From positions 1 to 14,476 of the forward strand of contig JANNMJ010000137.1 in assembly GCA_031397815.1 (NCBI GenBank): DNA of 14,476 bases. Reading direction: 5' to 3'. The DNA comes from JANNMJ01 sp031397815 (GTDB taxonomy: Bacteria; Bacteroidota; Bacteroidia; Cytophagales; Hymenobacteraceae). This document shows, one piece after another, positions 1 through 6,517 of the stretch. A model generated the notes under the pieces. That model saw only the letters and a program-made list of their open reading frames with translations, ran no database searches and was not told the origin of the DNA. Every line of letters starts with the position of its first letter. The first letter of the stretch is position 1. Made by a program: the position numbers and the translations under genes.

Positions 1-3
1 GCA

Positions 4-53
4 CGGGGCCGGAGCCCCGCGCGATTCCCGCGATTACTTCGTATAAATCGCGC
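4..53. repeat. Small GC-rich hairpins at the window edge
   Basis: Two short inverted repeats lie next to each other: CGGGGC (4-9) pairs with GCCCCG (14-19) around a four-base loop, and GCGCGATT (19-26) pairs with AATCGCGC (46-53). They could be the end of an intergenic repeat or the terminator of a gene beyond the left edge. No T run follows on either strand, so I do not call a terminator. Nothing else is recognisable in positions 1-89. Confidence 0.3.
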
Positions 54-89
54 TTAATGCAGTCCCCGCGCGACTCTCCCCCAAACAGA

Positions 90-132
90 CTCGCCCCCGC
101 CTGCCACGTTGGACGTGGCAAGCGGGGGCGAG
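90..132 (-). terminator. Hairpin terminator after the four-helix-bundle gene
   Basis: An 11-bp perfect outer stem (90-100 with 122-132, CTCGCCCCCGC) and an 8-bp perfect inner stem (TGCCACGT 102-109 with 113-120) are separated by one mismatch and close on a 3-base loop. The hairpin sits 38 bp past the stop of the minus-strand gene at 171-638. On the minus strand it is followed only by a short TCTGTTT, so the U tract is weak. The stem is very stable, and its position makes terminator the best reading. Confidence 0.65.
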
Positions 133-170
133 CGCTCAAAACGGCAATCGGGAGTTCTCGGAGCAGATTT

Positions 171-638
171 CTACTCTGACTTCAGGGCCGTTACCTGGTT
201 CTTGGCTTGCATAATCTGGCTGTGCTGCTGTTGCAGGACCGATTTCAGGTCTTGCGGCAGCTCCTGCACTTCCAGCGCGGTTTCGTAGGCTTTGAGGGCC
301 GTGGCGTCGCCGTTCTCGCATTCGCTGAGGATGGCGTTGGTGTTGGTGTCGCCGCCGGTTACGAGCGATTTCAGGTTGATCCAGCCGCGGTGCACGGCGG
401 CGGCGCCTTCCGTCAGGACGGCTTCCACGGTCGAGGTTTTTTCGGCCTGAATGCCCAAGCGGCTGCCGTAGCTCTCCAGTGTACCGGCGAACTGGGCGCG
501 CTGCTGCGCAAACTGGCTGAGCTGCGATTTCACAGCAGCATCGCTAACGTGTTCAGCGGCCGTCTCGTAGCCCTCTTGCGAGGTGTGGTTGAGGGTGAGC
601 AGATCGGTGAGGGCGCGGGTTACTTTCTCGGAAGTCAT
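171..638 (-). CDS. PA2169-family four-helix-bundle (ferritin-like) protein
   Basis: A 155-residue soluble protein of the DUF2383/PA2169 family, predicted to fold as a ferritin-like four-helix bundle. Family landmarks are visible in order: an N-terminal helix with LTDLLTLNHTSQEGYETAAE (about residues 11-30), a second helix rich in Gln with FAQQRAQFAGTLESYGSRLG, the HRGWINLKSLVTGGD turn (about 83-97), then ILSECENGDATALKAYETAL and a final helix. The family is small, abundant and of unproven function, often linked to stress or stationary phase. The Glu/His positions that could bind metal are only suggestive. The ATG at 636-638 is the only sensible start and there is no signal peptide. The gene is probably monocistronic: a terminator separates it from the upstream permease and another follows it. 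No Shine-Dalgarno sequence is seen. Confidence 0.88.
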   Translation of the reverse strand: MTSEKVTRALTDLLTLNHTSQEGYETAAEHVSDAAVKSQLSQFAQQRAQFAGTLESYGSRLGIQAEKTSTVEAVLTEGAAAVHRGWINLKSLVTGGDTNTNAILSECENGDATALKAYETALEVQELPQDLKSVLQQQHSQIMQAKNQVTALKSE

Positions 639-778
639 GGTCAGGGGGAAGAAGAAGCTAAATGAAGAGCAGCGACGCCTGTGGGCGAGCGGCTTATTTC
701 TCTGCTTTACTGCCTTTCAGGGGCAAGGGTTGCGATGGGTGAGAGTAGAAAAGCCGGGAATCGAAAAAAATAAAAGAA

Positions 779-822
779 GGGTAAAAAGAGCGTGCGGCGT
801 TTGCCGGTGGCTCCTTTTACCC
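779..822 (-). terminator. Rho-independent terminator of the AI-2E permease gene
   Basis: GGGTAAAAAGAGC (779-791) pairs with GCTCCTTTTACCC (810-822), 13 bp with one mismatch that becomes a wobble pair in one RNA orientation. An inner stem CGGC/GCCG (795-798 with 803-806) closes on GTTT. On the minus strand the hairpin is followed immediately by TTCTTTTATTTTTTTCG, a good U tract. It lies 49 bp past the permease stop codon. The rest of 639-870 shows no gene on either strand. Confidence 0.85.
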
Positions 823-870
823 TTCCTGATATTCAGCCTTTTGACGCTTACCCGCAGTCAGCAGCGGCGG

Positions 871-2007
871 TTAGAGCTTCGGCTTTTTGATGGCGCCTTT
901 GATTTTATCCCAGAAGGAGACGGAGGGCGTGGTGGCGGCTCGATTCCCGACCACGTCATCACTCACATCGCCGAGGAGGTAGCCGTAGGGTTCCATCCCA
1001 GGGATGGCGTCGAAGACGACTTTCAGCACCGCTACCAGCGGGATGGAGAGAATCATCCCCGGCAAACCCCACAGCTCGCCGCCCAGAATCAGCCCGACGA
1101 TGGCCGCCAGCGCGTTGATACTCACTTTCGAGCCGGTGATGGTGGGAGTGATGAAGTTGCCTTCGAGAAACTGCACGAATACGAAAATCCCCACCACGCC
1201 CAGCGCCTGCCACGGCGAGCCGGTCTCGACGAGGGTGTAAATGGCGGGGAGGGTGGCGCCGATAATCATCCCGATAAATGGAATAATCATCAACAGCGAC
1301 GCGAACGCGCCGAAGAACACCGCGTACTTAACGCCCAGCAGCAGCAAGCCGCCGATGTTGAGGAGCGCGACGATAAAAATCACTGTCAGGAGGCCGAGGA
1401 GGTAGTTCTGCATCACTTCCTCAATCTTATGAACCACCGTCATCACCACCGACCGCTGCCCGGCATTGGAGGTAAGGCGGTAGAGAAACTGCCGGAAATG
1501 GTCGCGGTAATACAGGAAGCAGAAGATGTAAATCGGCACCAGCGAGAGCACTTCCAGAATCCCCGACGTGGTAGATGCCGCCGAGTTAGCTATCAGCGAT
1601 CCGCGCTCCTTCAGCCCCGCCATAGATTGCTTGAGCAGCGCGCCCTTATCGGGCAGCTGATAATTGAAGCTACCGGCGATAGACTGCCTCAGCTTCTCGT
1701 ACTGCGTCATGAGGCGCTCCTGAATGTGCTCCCACTCGTTGGAAAAGTCCATGAGCTGCGTGGTGAGAATCCAGATCAGGCCCGTCGCGATGCCGGCCAA
1801 CACCAGAATACTCACCAGAATCCCGAGCCAGCGCGGCCACCCGGCGCGTTCCAGCCGCCGGGTAATCGGCACGAGCAGGAACGCGAACAGCGCCGAAAAC
1901 AGGATAGGAAGCAAGACATCATCCAGCCGCTTGAGTGCGACGATGAGCAAAGTCAGACCAAGCAGCTTGACCGCCAGAATGACGGAGGAGGGGATTGTTT
2001 TTTCCAT
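871..2007 (-). CDS. AI-2E family transporter (PF01594-type permease)
   Basis: A 378-residue polytopic inner-membrane protein of the AI-2E/PerM exporter family. Hydrophobic segments fall at about residues 8-27, 31-49 and 58-78. A soluble, charged stretch follows (about 80-140), then further membrane segments to about residue 340. Two family hallmarks are clear: the IIPFIGMIIGATLPAI segment, and the region with FLEGNFITPTITGSKVSINA followed by LGGELWGLPGMILSIPLVAV. Members include the AI-2 exporter TqsA, but many are ion or small-molecule antiporters, so the substrate cannot be assigned. The frame stays open 24 codons upstream to 2079, but that extension is polar and unlike the family. MEKTIPSSV, starting at 2007, directly precedes the first membrane segment and is chosen. 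The C-terminal tail (SFWDKIKGAIKKPKL) is basic and cytoplasmic. The gene lies downstream of the helicase in the same direction but is separated from it by a 123-bp inverted repeat, so it is probably a separate unit. Confidence 0.9.
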   Translation of the reverse strand: MEKTIPSSVILAVKLLGLTLLIVALKRLDDVLLPILFSALFAFLLVPITRRLERAGWPRWLGILVSILVLAGIATGLIWILTTQLMDFSNEWEHIQERLMTQYEKLRQSIAGSFNYQLPDKGALLKQSMAGLKERGSLIANSAASTTSGILEVLSLVPIYIFCFLYYRDHFRQFLYRLTSNAGQRSVVMTVVHKIEEVMQNYLLGLLTVIFIVALLNIGGLLLLGVKYAVFFGAFASLLMIIPFIGMIIGATLPAIYTLVETGSPWQALGVVGIFVFVQFLEGNFITPTITGSKVSINALAAIVGLILGGELWGLPGMILSIPLVAVLKVVFDAIPGMEPYGYLLGDVSDDVVGNRAATTPSVSFWDKIKGAIKKPKL

Positions 2008-2134
2008 TCGTGCGCAAAGAACGTCGAAACGGGCGGCGGGTTGGATAAATATCTTGCGTTGTGGGGATGCGAACCTCAACGAAACGTGCTTCTCCGTGAG
2101 GGAAATCGCTCACCAGTACTCTTGATAAATGACA

Positions 2135-2257
2135 TTGTCATTGCGAGGAGGAGGCTCTGCGACGACGTGGCAATCCTCGTTGCAACGATTACGCGGCTGA
2201 TCCAACGCGCCCATCCTACGAAGATTGCTTCGTCGCAAAGCCTCCTCGCAATGACAA
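2135..2257. repeat. 123-bp intergenic inverted-repeat element (MITE/REP-like)
   Basis: Perfect 17-bp termini TTGTCATTGCGAGGAGG (2135-2151) and its reverse complement (2241-2257) bound a 123-bp unit. The pairing continues imperfectly inwards: CTCTGCGACGA...GCAATC on the left faces GATTGCTTCGTCGCAAAG on the right (2223-2240). The only unpaired part is a central 40 bp or so. From memory, the terminal motif resembles intergenic repeats scattered through many bacterial genomes; I have not checked this. It encodes nothing. It begins 19 bp past the helicase stop codon, so transcripts leaving the helicase would fold it into a large hairpin that could stop transcription or stabilise the 3' end. Confidence 0.85.
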
Positions 2258-2275
2258 AATCTATTAAGAATCCCC

Positions 2276-5200
2276 TTACACCGTCAGCAGCTGCGCCGCC
2301 GACCAGCCACGCCGCTCAAAATCAGTTTTTAGCCGCAACAGCCCCAGCACTTCCGGGATATAATGCTCGCAGAGGGCGGCGCGGGAGCCGTATTCGGCGA
2401 GCGGAACTTCCAGCTCGGCGAGGAGGTGGTGATGCTTGCGGGCGGCACTGAGGCGTGAGTCGAGGAGGGTGAAGGCGCCACGGTCGGCTTCGCGACGGAT
2501 GAGGCGGCCGAAACCCTGCCGGAGCTTCAGGCGGGTGGAAGGGTAATAAAAGCCGTCCCAGTACACATCAGAGGTTTCGTACTGCTTGCGGTGCGCGATG
2601 AGCGGGTCGCCGACGGCCGGGAACGGCGCCCGCCACACCACGACGTGCGCCAGGGTCAGCCCAGCAAAATCAACCCCCGTCCACATACGGTCTACGCCGA
2701 GCAGGACGCTTTGCTCGACGCGCCGAAACCGGCGGATTTCCCACTGACTCGCGCCATTTTGCACGAGCGTCTCGATATCGTGGTCGGCGAGGCGCGGCGT
2801 GAGCCAGTCGGCCGCCATCCGCATCTCTTCGTTGGAGGTGAAGAGGATGAGCGTGCGCCCGTCGAGGGCTAGAATTAGCGGCAGCACCGTTTCGAGGGCC
2901 GCCAATTGCCACAGATGCCGGTCGAGCTTCGGCCAGCCCGAATCATAGGGCGCCAGAAAATGCGGCACGGCGCCAAGCACGGCCTTATCGTAATGAAACG
3001 GCGAGCGGATGCGGGCTTCATCGGCGAAACCGCCCGGCAGGTCGAGGAGGCGCCGGAAATAGGTGAGCGAATTTTCGACGAAGAGCGTGGCGGACGTGAA
3101 CACGACGCTTCGGAACGTGTCGAGGAGGGGCACGACGGGGTCGGCGGAGAGGTGCGTGGGGGCGTCGCCGGTTTCGGGGTCGTCGGGGGTGAAGAGGTAC
3201 GGCGCGAGGTCGTAGGGCTGACGCGTGAGGCGCCAACCCAGCTCGTCGGGGGCGTGCTGGTCGTGCTGGATGGTGTGAAGCTGCGCCCGACACGGAAACT
3301 CGGTCCGCATCTGGCGGGTCAGCTCGGCGGCACGCTGCGCGAGGTCGGCAGTGCGGGCGGCGCGCTCGCGGAGCTGCTTGTCGGGGTCGGCGGGCGGCTG
3401 CCGCTCTTCGGCTTCGGAAGGCGGCGGCGGCAGGGCGAGCATCAATTGCTCCCGAATCGGCGCCAGCGCCTTCGCCACCGTCCCGAGCGTATCCGCCAGA
3501 AAATCAAGCCGATGACAAAGCGCCCGGTCGAGCTGATGCCACTGCGTGCCGCGCCCCGGCTCCCACGTACTGAACCGGTCTTGCCAGCGCCGCTCCTCGT
3601 CGGGCGGGTACGGAATCGCCACGTCGCCGTCGCCGTTCGTGAAGTGGCCGCGCAGAGCCGTCCCCATCGAGCGCAGCGTGCGGGCGAGAGCGCGCAACGG
3701 CGCATTGGCCTCGTGGGTGGCGGCGCGCACGGCCCGCACGGCCCGCCAACGCCGCAATTCCAGCGCCCGCACGGCGGCGCGCAACAGGTGGTCGTCGCGC
3801 TCGGTTTCAGCTTCCGCCGCGAGGGGCGTTTCGGCGCACGCTTCGGCCACTTGCGCCCAATGGTCGGCGGAGGCGAGGTCGGCGAGAAGGAGCGATTCCA
3901 GCTCGAAATCGAGCTGCCCGTTCACATCATCGGCATCGGCGCGCTCCACGGACCGTAACGCCATGAGGCCGTCGGTCTGCTCATAAGCTTTCCTTGACAC
4001 GCTCGTTTCCTCCGGCGCCAACCGCTCGTCGAGGCGGTTCAAAAGGCCGTTGTTTTTGGTCGAAGTGAGGTATTCGGCCCCGAGCAGCACGGCCACCAGC
4101 TCATCGTGCAGCTCGCGCCCATCGACCCGCCGACTCAGCGCGCCCCGAAAATTGTCCGGAAAACGGTCGGCTTCGTCGATGATGCAGATGCCGCCGTTGT
4201 CGCGCACTTTCGGCGGCAGCAGCGCCAGCTTGTGATGGTTGGTGATAATGAGGTTCGCCGCCTCTGCCCGCCGCCGATGCACGGGGTACGTGCATTCCGG
4301 CAAGTCATCCGTCGCCTCGTGCCGACAGGCTTTATCAGCAGTCGTGGCGCGCAAAAGCTGCCAAAGCGCACCGCCGAGCCGGGCCGTCACCTGCGGCGCA
4401 ATTCCTTCGATCTCACCTTCCGTATCGCGTAGCCGAATCGCCAGATACAGCCACGCCAGCGACTCCGCCCACGGCGCTCCCGGCCGAAACGCGTCCTCGA
4501 AAGTCCGAGAAAGGGCGTCGGCGCACACGTAACAGTTCTTCCCTTTCAGCACCGCCGCCCGAATGTGGCTCTGGTAGAGCGGGTTGCGCGCGCCGGGCGG
4601 CCCGAGCAGCGCGGGCAACTCGCCGGAAACAATCTGGTCTTGGAGGTTTTTGGTCGAAGTCGCCACAATCACCCGCCCGCCGTTCGTCTTCCGCAGGTAT
4701 TCGAGGGCGGGCACGAGGTAGCCGAACGTCTTGCCCGTGCCGGTGCCCGCTTCCAGCGCGTACGGCCCGCGCCCGCCAATCGCGGCGGCTACGAACTTGG
4801 CGTACTGCTCCTGCGCGGCGCGGGGTTTCCAGTCGGGCCGCTGCCCGCCGAGGTACTTGAAAACGGCGCTCAGCTCGGCGCCGGTCGGGGGGAGCGGGGT
4901 GCCGATCTCGACGTCGCCGCTCGTGCCGGAATCGGTCGCGCGGGCACGCCAAGCGCTCAGCCATTGCGCCAATAGCTTCCGGATTTGCTCTTTTTCGATC
5001 CGAAACGTGAACGTCTGCGGCGCCACCAACCGCCGAAACGCGAGCTGTTCCTGCCCATCGGGCGGCAGCGGCTCGTCGGCGCAATCGGGCGTTCGGGCGA
5101 GGGCGCGCAGCAGCCGGAAAGCGCGTAACCCGGCGGGCCGCATCCCTTCCACGGGCGCAATAATGCTGTCGAGGAGCGCGTAGGCGGGCTGCCACCGGGC

Positions 5201-5863
5201 GCCGTTTTCCGCCGATTCGTCGGCAGTAGGGCCGTTAGGCCGGTGGATGGCGAGCAGACTCGCCAGCACCCGCCGCACCACTCGCCGCAGGCAGTGCAGC
5301 ACGAACGGCAGGCGCGGCGCGGCCTCGCTGAACCCGATGCGCCGCTGCCACGCCGCATCGGTCCGGACGAGGCGGTCGAGTAAGTCGTCGGCGTCGTCGA
5401 GGGTTTCGGCGGGGAGCCAGAAGGCGGTCAGCTCATCGAGCCCGATGCACACCGGCGGCCGGGTGAGGCCGGTCAGAATATGATGCTCGAACCAGTGCCG
5501 CTCCGGCCCCGGCTGCCCCGCCCGGTCGAGAATCAGCAGCGCATCAAACGCCCCAAACGCAGCCTGAATCTCCGCTTTTTGGTCTGACCAGTTAGGAGCC
5601 TCCGCCACGTGCTTAATCGGAATCTGCGCCGCCTCACTCACCGCCTTGCTGATAGCCCGCTCCGGATTCAGACGCCAGTGCAACGGCTCAGCCCCCGCCA
5701 TCAGCGGCAGCAAACCGACGTGCAACAGCCCGTGCGGCCCCTCCGCCGCCCACGGCCCGCTCGCGTACAAGTGCGCTACCGCCACGCGCGGCCCGCCCGC
5801 CGCGTTAGTCACAACGGCCGTAGCAGGGGCATTTTCAGCAGATTCAGCAGACAGTTCTTCCAT
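2276..5863 (-). CDS. DinG/XPD-type ATP-dependent DNA helicase with degenerate exonuclease-like N-terminus
   Basis: A 1195-residue cytoplasmic SF2 helicase of the DinG/YoaA/XPD class, which unwinds DNA 5'-3' and resolves D-loops, R-loops or damaged forks. Visible motifs are Walker A EAGTGTGKT (Lys378), motif Ia VIVATSTKNLQDQI, DEAD box IIDEAD (563-566), TSAT of motif III, and motif VI QGFGRLIRR (Gln1116 onward). Cys444, Cys447, Cys513 and Cys524 between motifs I and II are plausible ligands of the family 4Fe-4S cluster. Residues 25-165 resemble, in spacing, the DEDDh exonuclease domain fused to some DinG proteins, but the catalytic Asp-x-Glu is absent. An insert of about 250 residues rich in Ala and Arg lies between the DEAD box and the C-terminal RecA-like domain. 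The frame is open to 6235, but MEELSAESAE at 5863 is preferred because the upstream part is repeat-encoded. A GACCTTTG element 39-46 bp upstream resembles a -7 box. Confidence 0.85.
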   Translation of the reverse strand: MEELSAESAENAPATAVVTNAAGGPRVAVAHLYASGPWAAEGPHGLLHVGLLPLMAGAEPLHWRLNPERAISKAVSEAAQIPIKHVAEAPNWSDQKAEIQAAFGAFDALLILDRAGQPGPERHWFEHHILTGLTRPPVCIGLDELTAFWLPAETLDDADDLLDRLVRTDAAWQRRIGFSEAAPRLPFVLHCLRRVVRRVLASLLAIHRPNGPTADESAENGARWQPAYALLDSIIAPVEGMRPAGLRAFRLLRALARTPDCADEPLPPDGQEQLAFRRLVAPQTFTFRIEKEQIRKLLAQWLSAWRARATDSGTSGDVEIGTPLPPTGAELSAVFKYLGGQRPDWKPRAAQEQYAKFVAAAIGGRGPYALEAGTGTGKTFGYLVPALEYLRKTNGGRVIVATSTKNLQDQIVSGELPALLGPPGARNPLYQSHIRAAVLKGKNCYVCADALSRTFEDAFRPGAPWAESLAWLYLAIRLRDTEGEIEGIAPQVTARLGGALWQLLRATTADKACRHEATDDLPECTYPVHRRRAEAANLIITNHHKLALLPPKVRDNGGICIIDEADRFPDNFRGALSRRVDGRELHDELVAVLLGAEYLTSTKNNGLLNRLDERLAPEETSVSRKAYEQTDGLMALRSVERADADDVNGQLDFELESLLLADLASADHWAQVAEACAETPLAAEAETERDDHLLRAAVRALELRRWRAVRAVRAATHEANAPLRALARTLRSMGTALRGHFTNGDGDVAIPYPPDEERRWQDRFSTWEPGRGTQWHQLDRALCHRLDFLADTLGTVAKALAPIREQLMLALPPPPSEAEERQPPADPDKQLRERAARTADLAQRAAELTRQMRTEFPCRAQLHTIQHDQHAPDELGWRLTRQPYDLAPYLFTPDDPETGDAPTHLSADPVVPLLDTFRSVVFTSATLFVENSLTYFRRLLDLPGGFADEARIRSPFHYDKAVLGAVPHFLAPYDSGWPKLDRHLWQLAALETVLPLILALDGRTLILFTSNEEMRMAADWLTPRLADHDIETLVQNGASQWEIRRFRRVEQSVLLGVDRMWTGVDFAGLTLAHVVVWRAPFPAVGDPLIAHRKQYETSDVYWDGFYYPSTRLKLRQGFGRLIRREADRGAFTLLDSRLSAARKHHHLLAELEVPLAEYGSRAALCEHYIPEVLGLLRLKTDFERRGWSAAQLLTV

Positions 5864-5901
5864 ACAGAGCGGCGACGACAGGGCAAAAGGAGCAGGGCAC
5901 G

Positions 5902-5909
5902 CAAAGGTC
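5902..5909 (-). promoter_or_regulatory. Candidate -7 element for the helicase gene
   Basis: On the minus strand this reads GACCTTTG, matching the Bacteroidota -7 consensus TAnnTTTG at all but the first position. It lies 38 bp before the chosen ATG at 5863, a usual distance. No TTTG stands at the expected -33 spacing, so the call is weak. It does favour a start at 5863 over the longer upstream frame. Confidence 0.3.
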
Positions 5910-5961
5910 GTGACAAGGAACTTGGGATTCGCGCCCAGCTTCCCGTTCGCCGGTGCCAGAA

Positions 5962-6066
5962 GCTCAGTAATTCTTGGAAAATGATATTCTGATCTTGGAA
6001 AAAGATATTCTGGAGTCGGAAAATGGTCTTCTGGGGTCGGCAAACCGGCTTCTGGCCTTGGCAAAT
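5962..6066. repeat. Five degenerate 21-bp tandem repeats
   Basis: Units start at 5962, 5983, 6004, 6025 and 6046. The middle ones read GATATTCTGATCTTGGAAAA, GATATTCTGGAGTCGGAAAA and GGTCTTCTGGGGTCGGCAAA, each followed by one more base. Conserved positions are the central TTCTG and the distal TNGGNAAA. Divergence rises towards both ends. In the open minus-strand frame they encode heptads: LPRPEAG, LPTPEDH, FPTPEYL, FPRSEYH, FPRITEL. There are no unique spacers, so this is not a CRISPR array. Confidence 0.85.
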
Positions 6067-6074
6067 TGGCCCCC

Positions 6075-6134
6075 GGGGGGGGGGTTTTGGGGCTTGGGGG
6101 GGGGGGGGGGGGGGGTTGGGGGGGGGGTTGGGGG
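6075..6134. repeat. Cluster of long G runs, including a G20 homopolymer
   Basis: On the plus strand five G runs follow each other: 10 (6075-6084), 4 (6089-6092), 20 (6096-6115), 10 (6118-6127) and 5 (6130-6134), separated by TTTT, CTT, TT and TT. The composition allows very stable G-quadruplexes and is prone to polymerase slippage. In the minus-strand frame upstream of the helicase it reads as a proline-rich stretch. Homopolymers this long are also error-prone in sequencing, so the exact counts should be treated with caution. Confidence 0.85.
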
Positions 6135-6198
6135 TGCGGGGACTGGCGCTTGAGGGTCAAGTCCAATTCCAAATGAACCCAATCATCCCTGCCTTGCC

Positions 6199-6251
6199 CA
6201 AGCTGGTGCGCGTTTAGCCCACTCATCCACCCCAAGCTGGCGCGCGTTTAG
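6199..6251. repeat. Direct repeat flanking the inverted-repeat element
   Basis: CCAAGCTGGTGCGCGTTTA (6199-6217) recurs as CCAAGCTGGCGCGCGTTTA (6233-6251), 18 of 19 bases identical at a period of 34 bp. The second copy forms the outer end of the left arm of the inverted repeat at 6236-6463, so the first copy looks like a duplicated or partial end of the same element. Confidence 0.75.
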
Positions 6252-6463
6252 GTCGACCGCAGGTCGAACTAACGCGTGTCTAGCCGGGGAGTGCGTCTGT
6301 GACGCACCGGCGCGGAACGCGACGCATTACGGCCGCTTGGCTATTTCAAACAGGCCGCACCGCTCAACCGCAGTGGTTCGCTGACGCGAACGCGCGTCAC
6401 AGACGCGCCCCCCGGTCAGACACGCGTTCGCTCGACCTGCGGTCGACCCAAACGCGCGCCAGC
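6236..6463. repeat. 228-bp inverted-repeat element, MITE-like
   Basis: The left arm 6236-6305 and the reverse complement of the right arm 6394-6463 align without gaps over 70 bases with 7 mismatches (90%). The ends read GCTGGCGCGCGTTT. Each arm contains two smaller palindromes: TCGACCGCAGGTCGA (15 bp) and GCGTCTGTGACGC (13 bp). The 88-bp centre has no transposase or other gene. Weak similarity between arms seems to continue outward to about 6218 and 6486. No target-site duplication could be fixed by eye. A non-autonomous mobile element or a species-specific repetitive palindrome are both possible. Confidence 0.8.
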
Positions 6464-6517
6464 GGAGTATGGGTAGGACAGGTGGGTTCGTTTGTGCTTA
6501 CGCCCCAATTGGGTTAC

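Larger units (their letters stand above)
5864..6517. other. Repeat-dense gene-free region upstream of the helicase
   Basis: This 654-bp gap between the helicase start and the lipoprotein stop has no convincing gene. Listed separately below are a candidate -7 element (5902-5909), five 21-bp tandem repeats (5962-6066), a cluster of G runs (6075-6134), a pair of short direct repeats (6199-6251) and a long inverted-repeat element (6236-6463). The helicase frame stays open through much of it, to 6235. The lipoprotein stop at 6518 is preceded by a 10-bp palindrome, CCCAATTGGG (6504-6513), with no U tract. I see no clear terminator for the lipoprotein gene, though the inverted repeat could act as one. 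Confidence 0.7.

Noticed and set aside
2008..2079. Longer start of the AI-2E permease at 2079
   Set aside because: The 24 extra residues are polar and arginine-rich with no family similarity; the start at 2007 puts the first membrane helix in the usual place.
583..2451. Long plus-strand open frame (622 codons) across the permease gene
   Set aside because: It runs antisense to a well-supported membrane protein, crosses two intergenic regions, a terminator and a repeat, and encodes a His/Arg/Gln-rich product with no domain. Long antisense frames are expected in GC-rich DNA.
2906..3958. Plus-strand open frame of 350 codons inside the helicase gene
   Set aside because: Antisense to the helicase, Arg/Gly-rich, no recognisable motif.
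5962..6066. CRISPR array
   Set aside because: The repeats are contiguous 21-bp units without unique spacers, and no cas gene is present.
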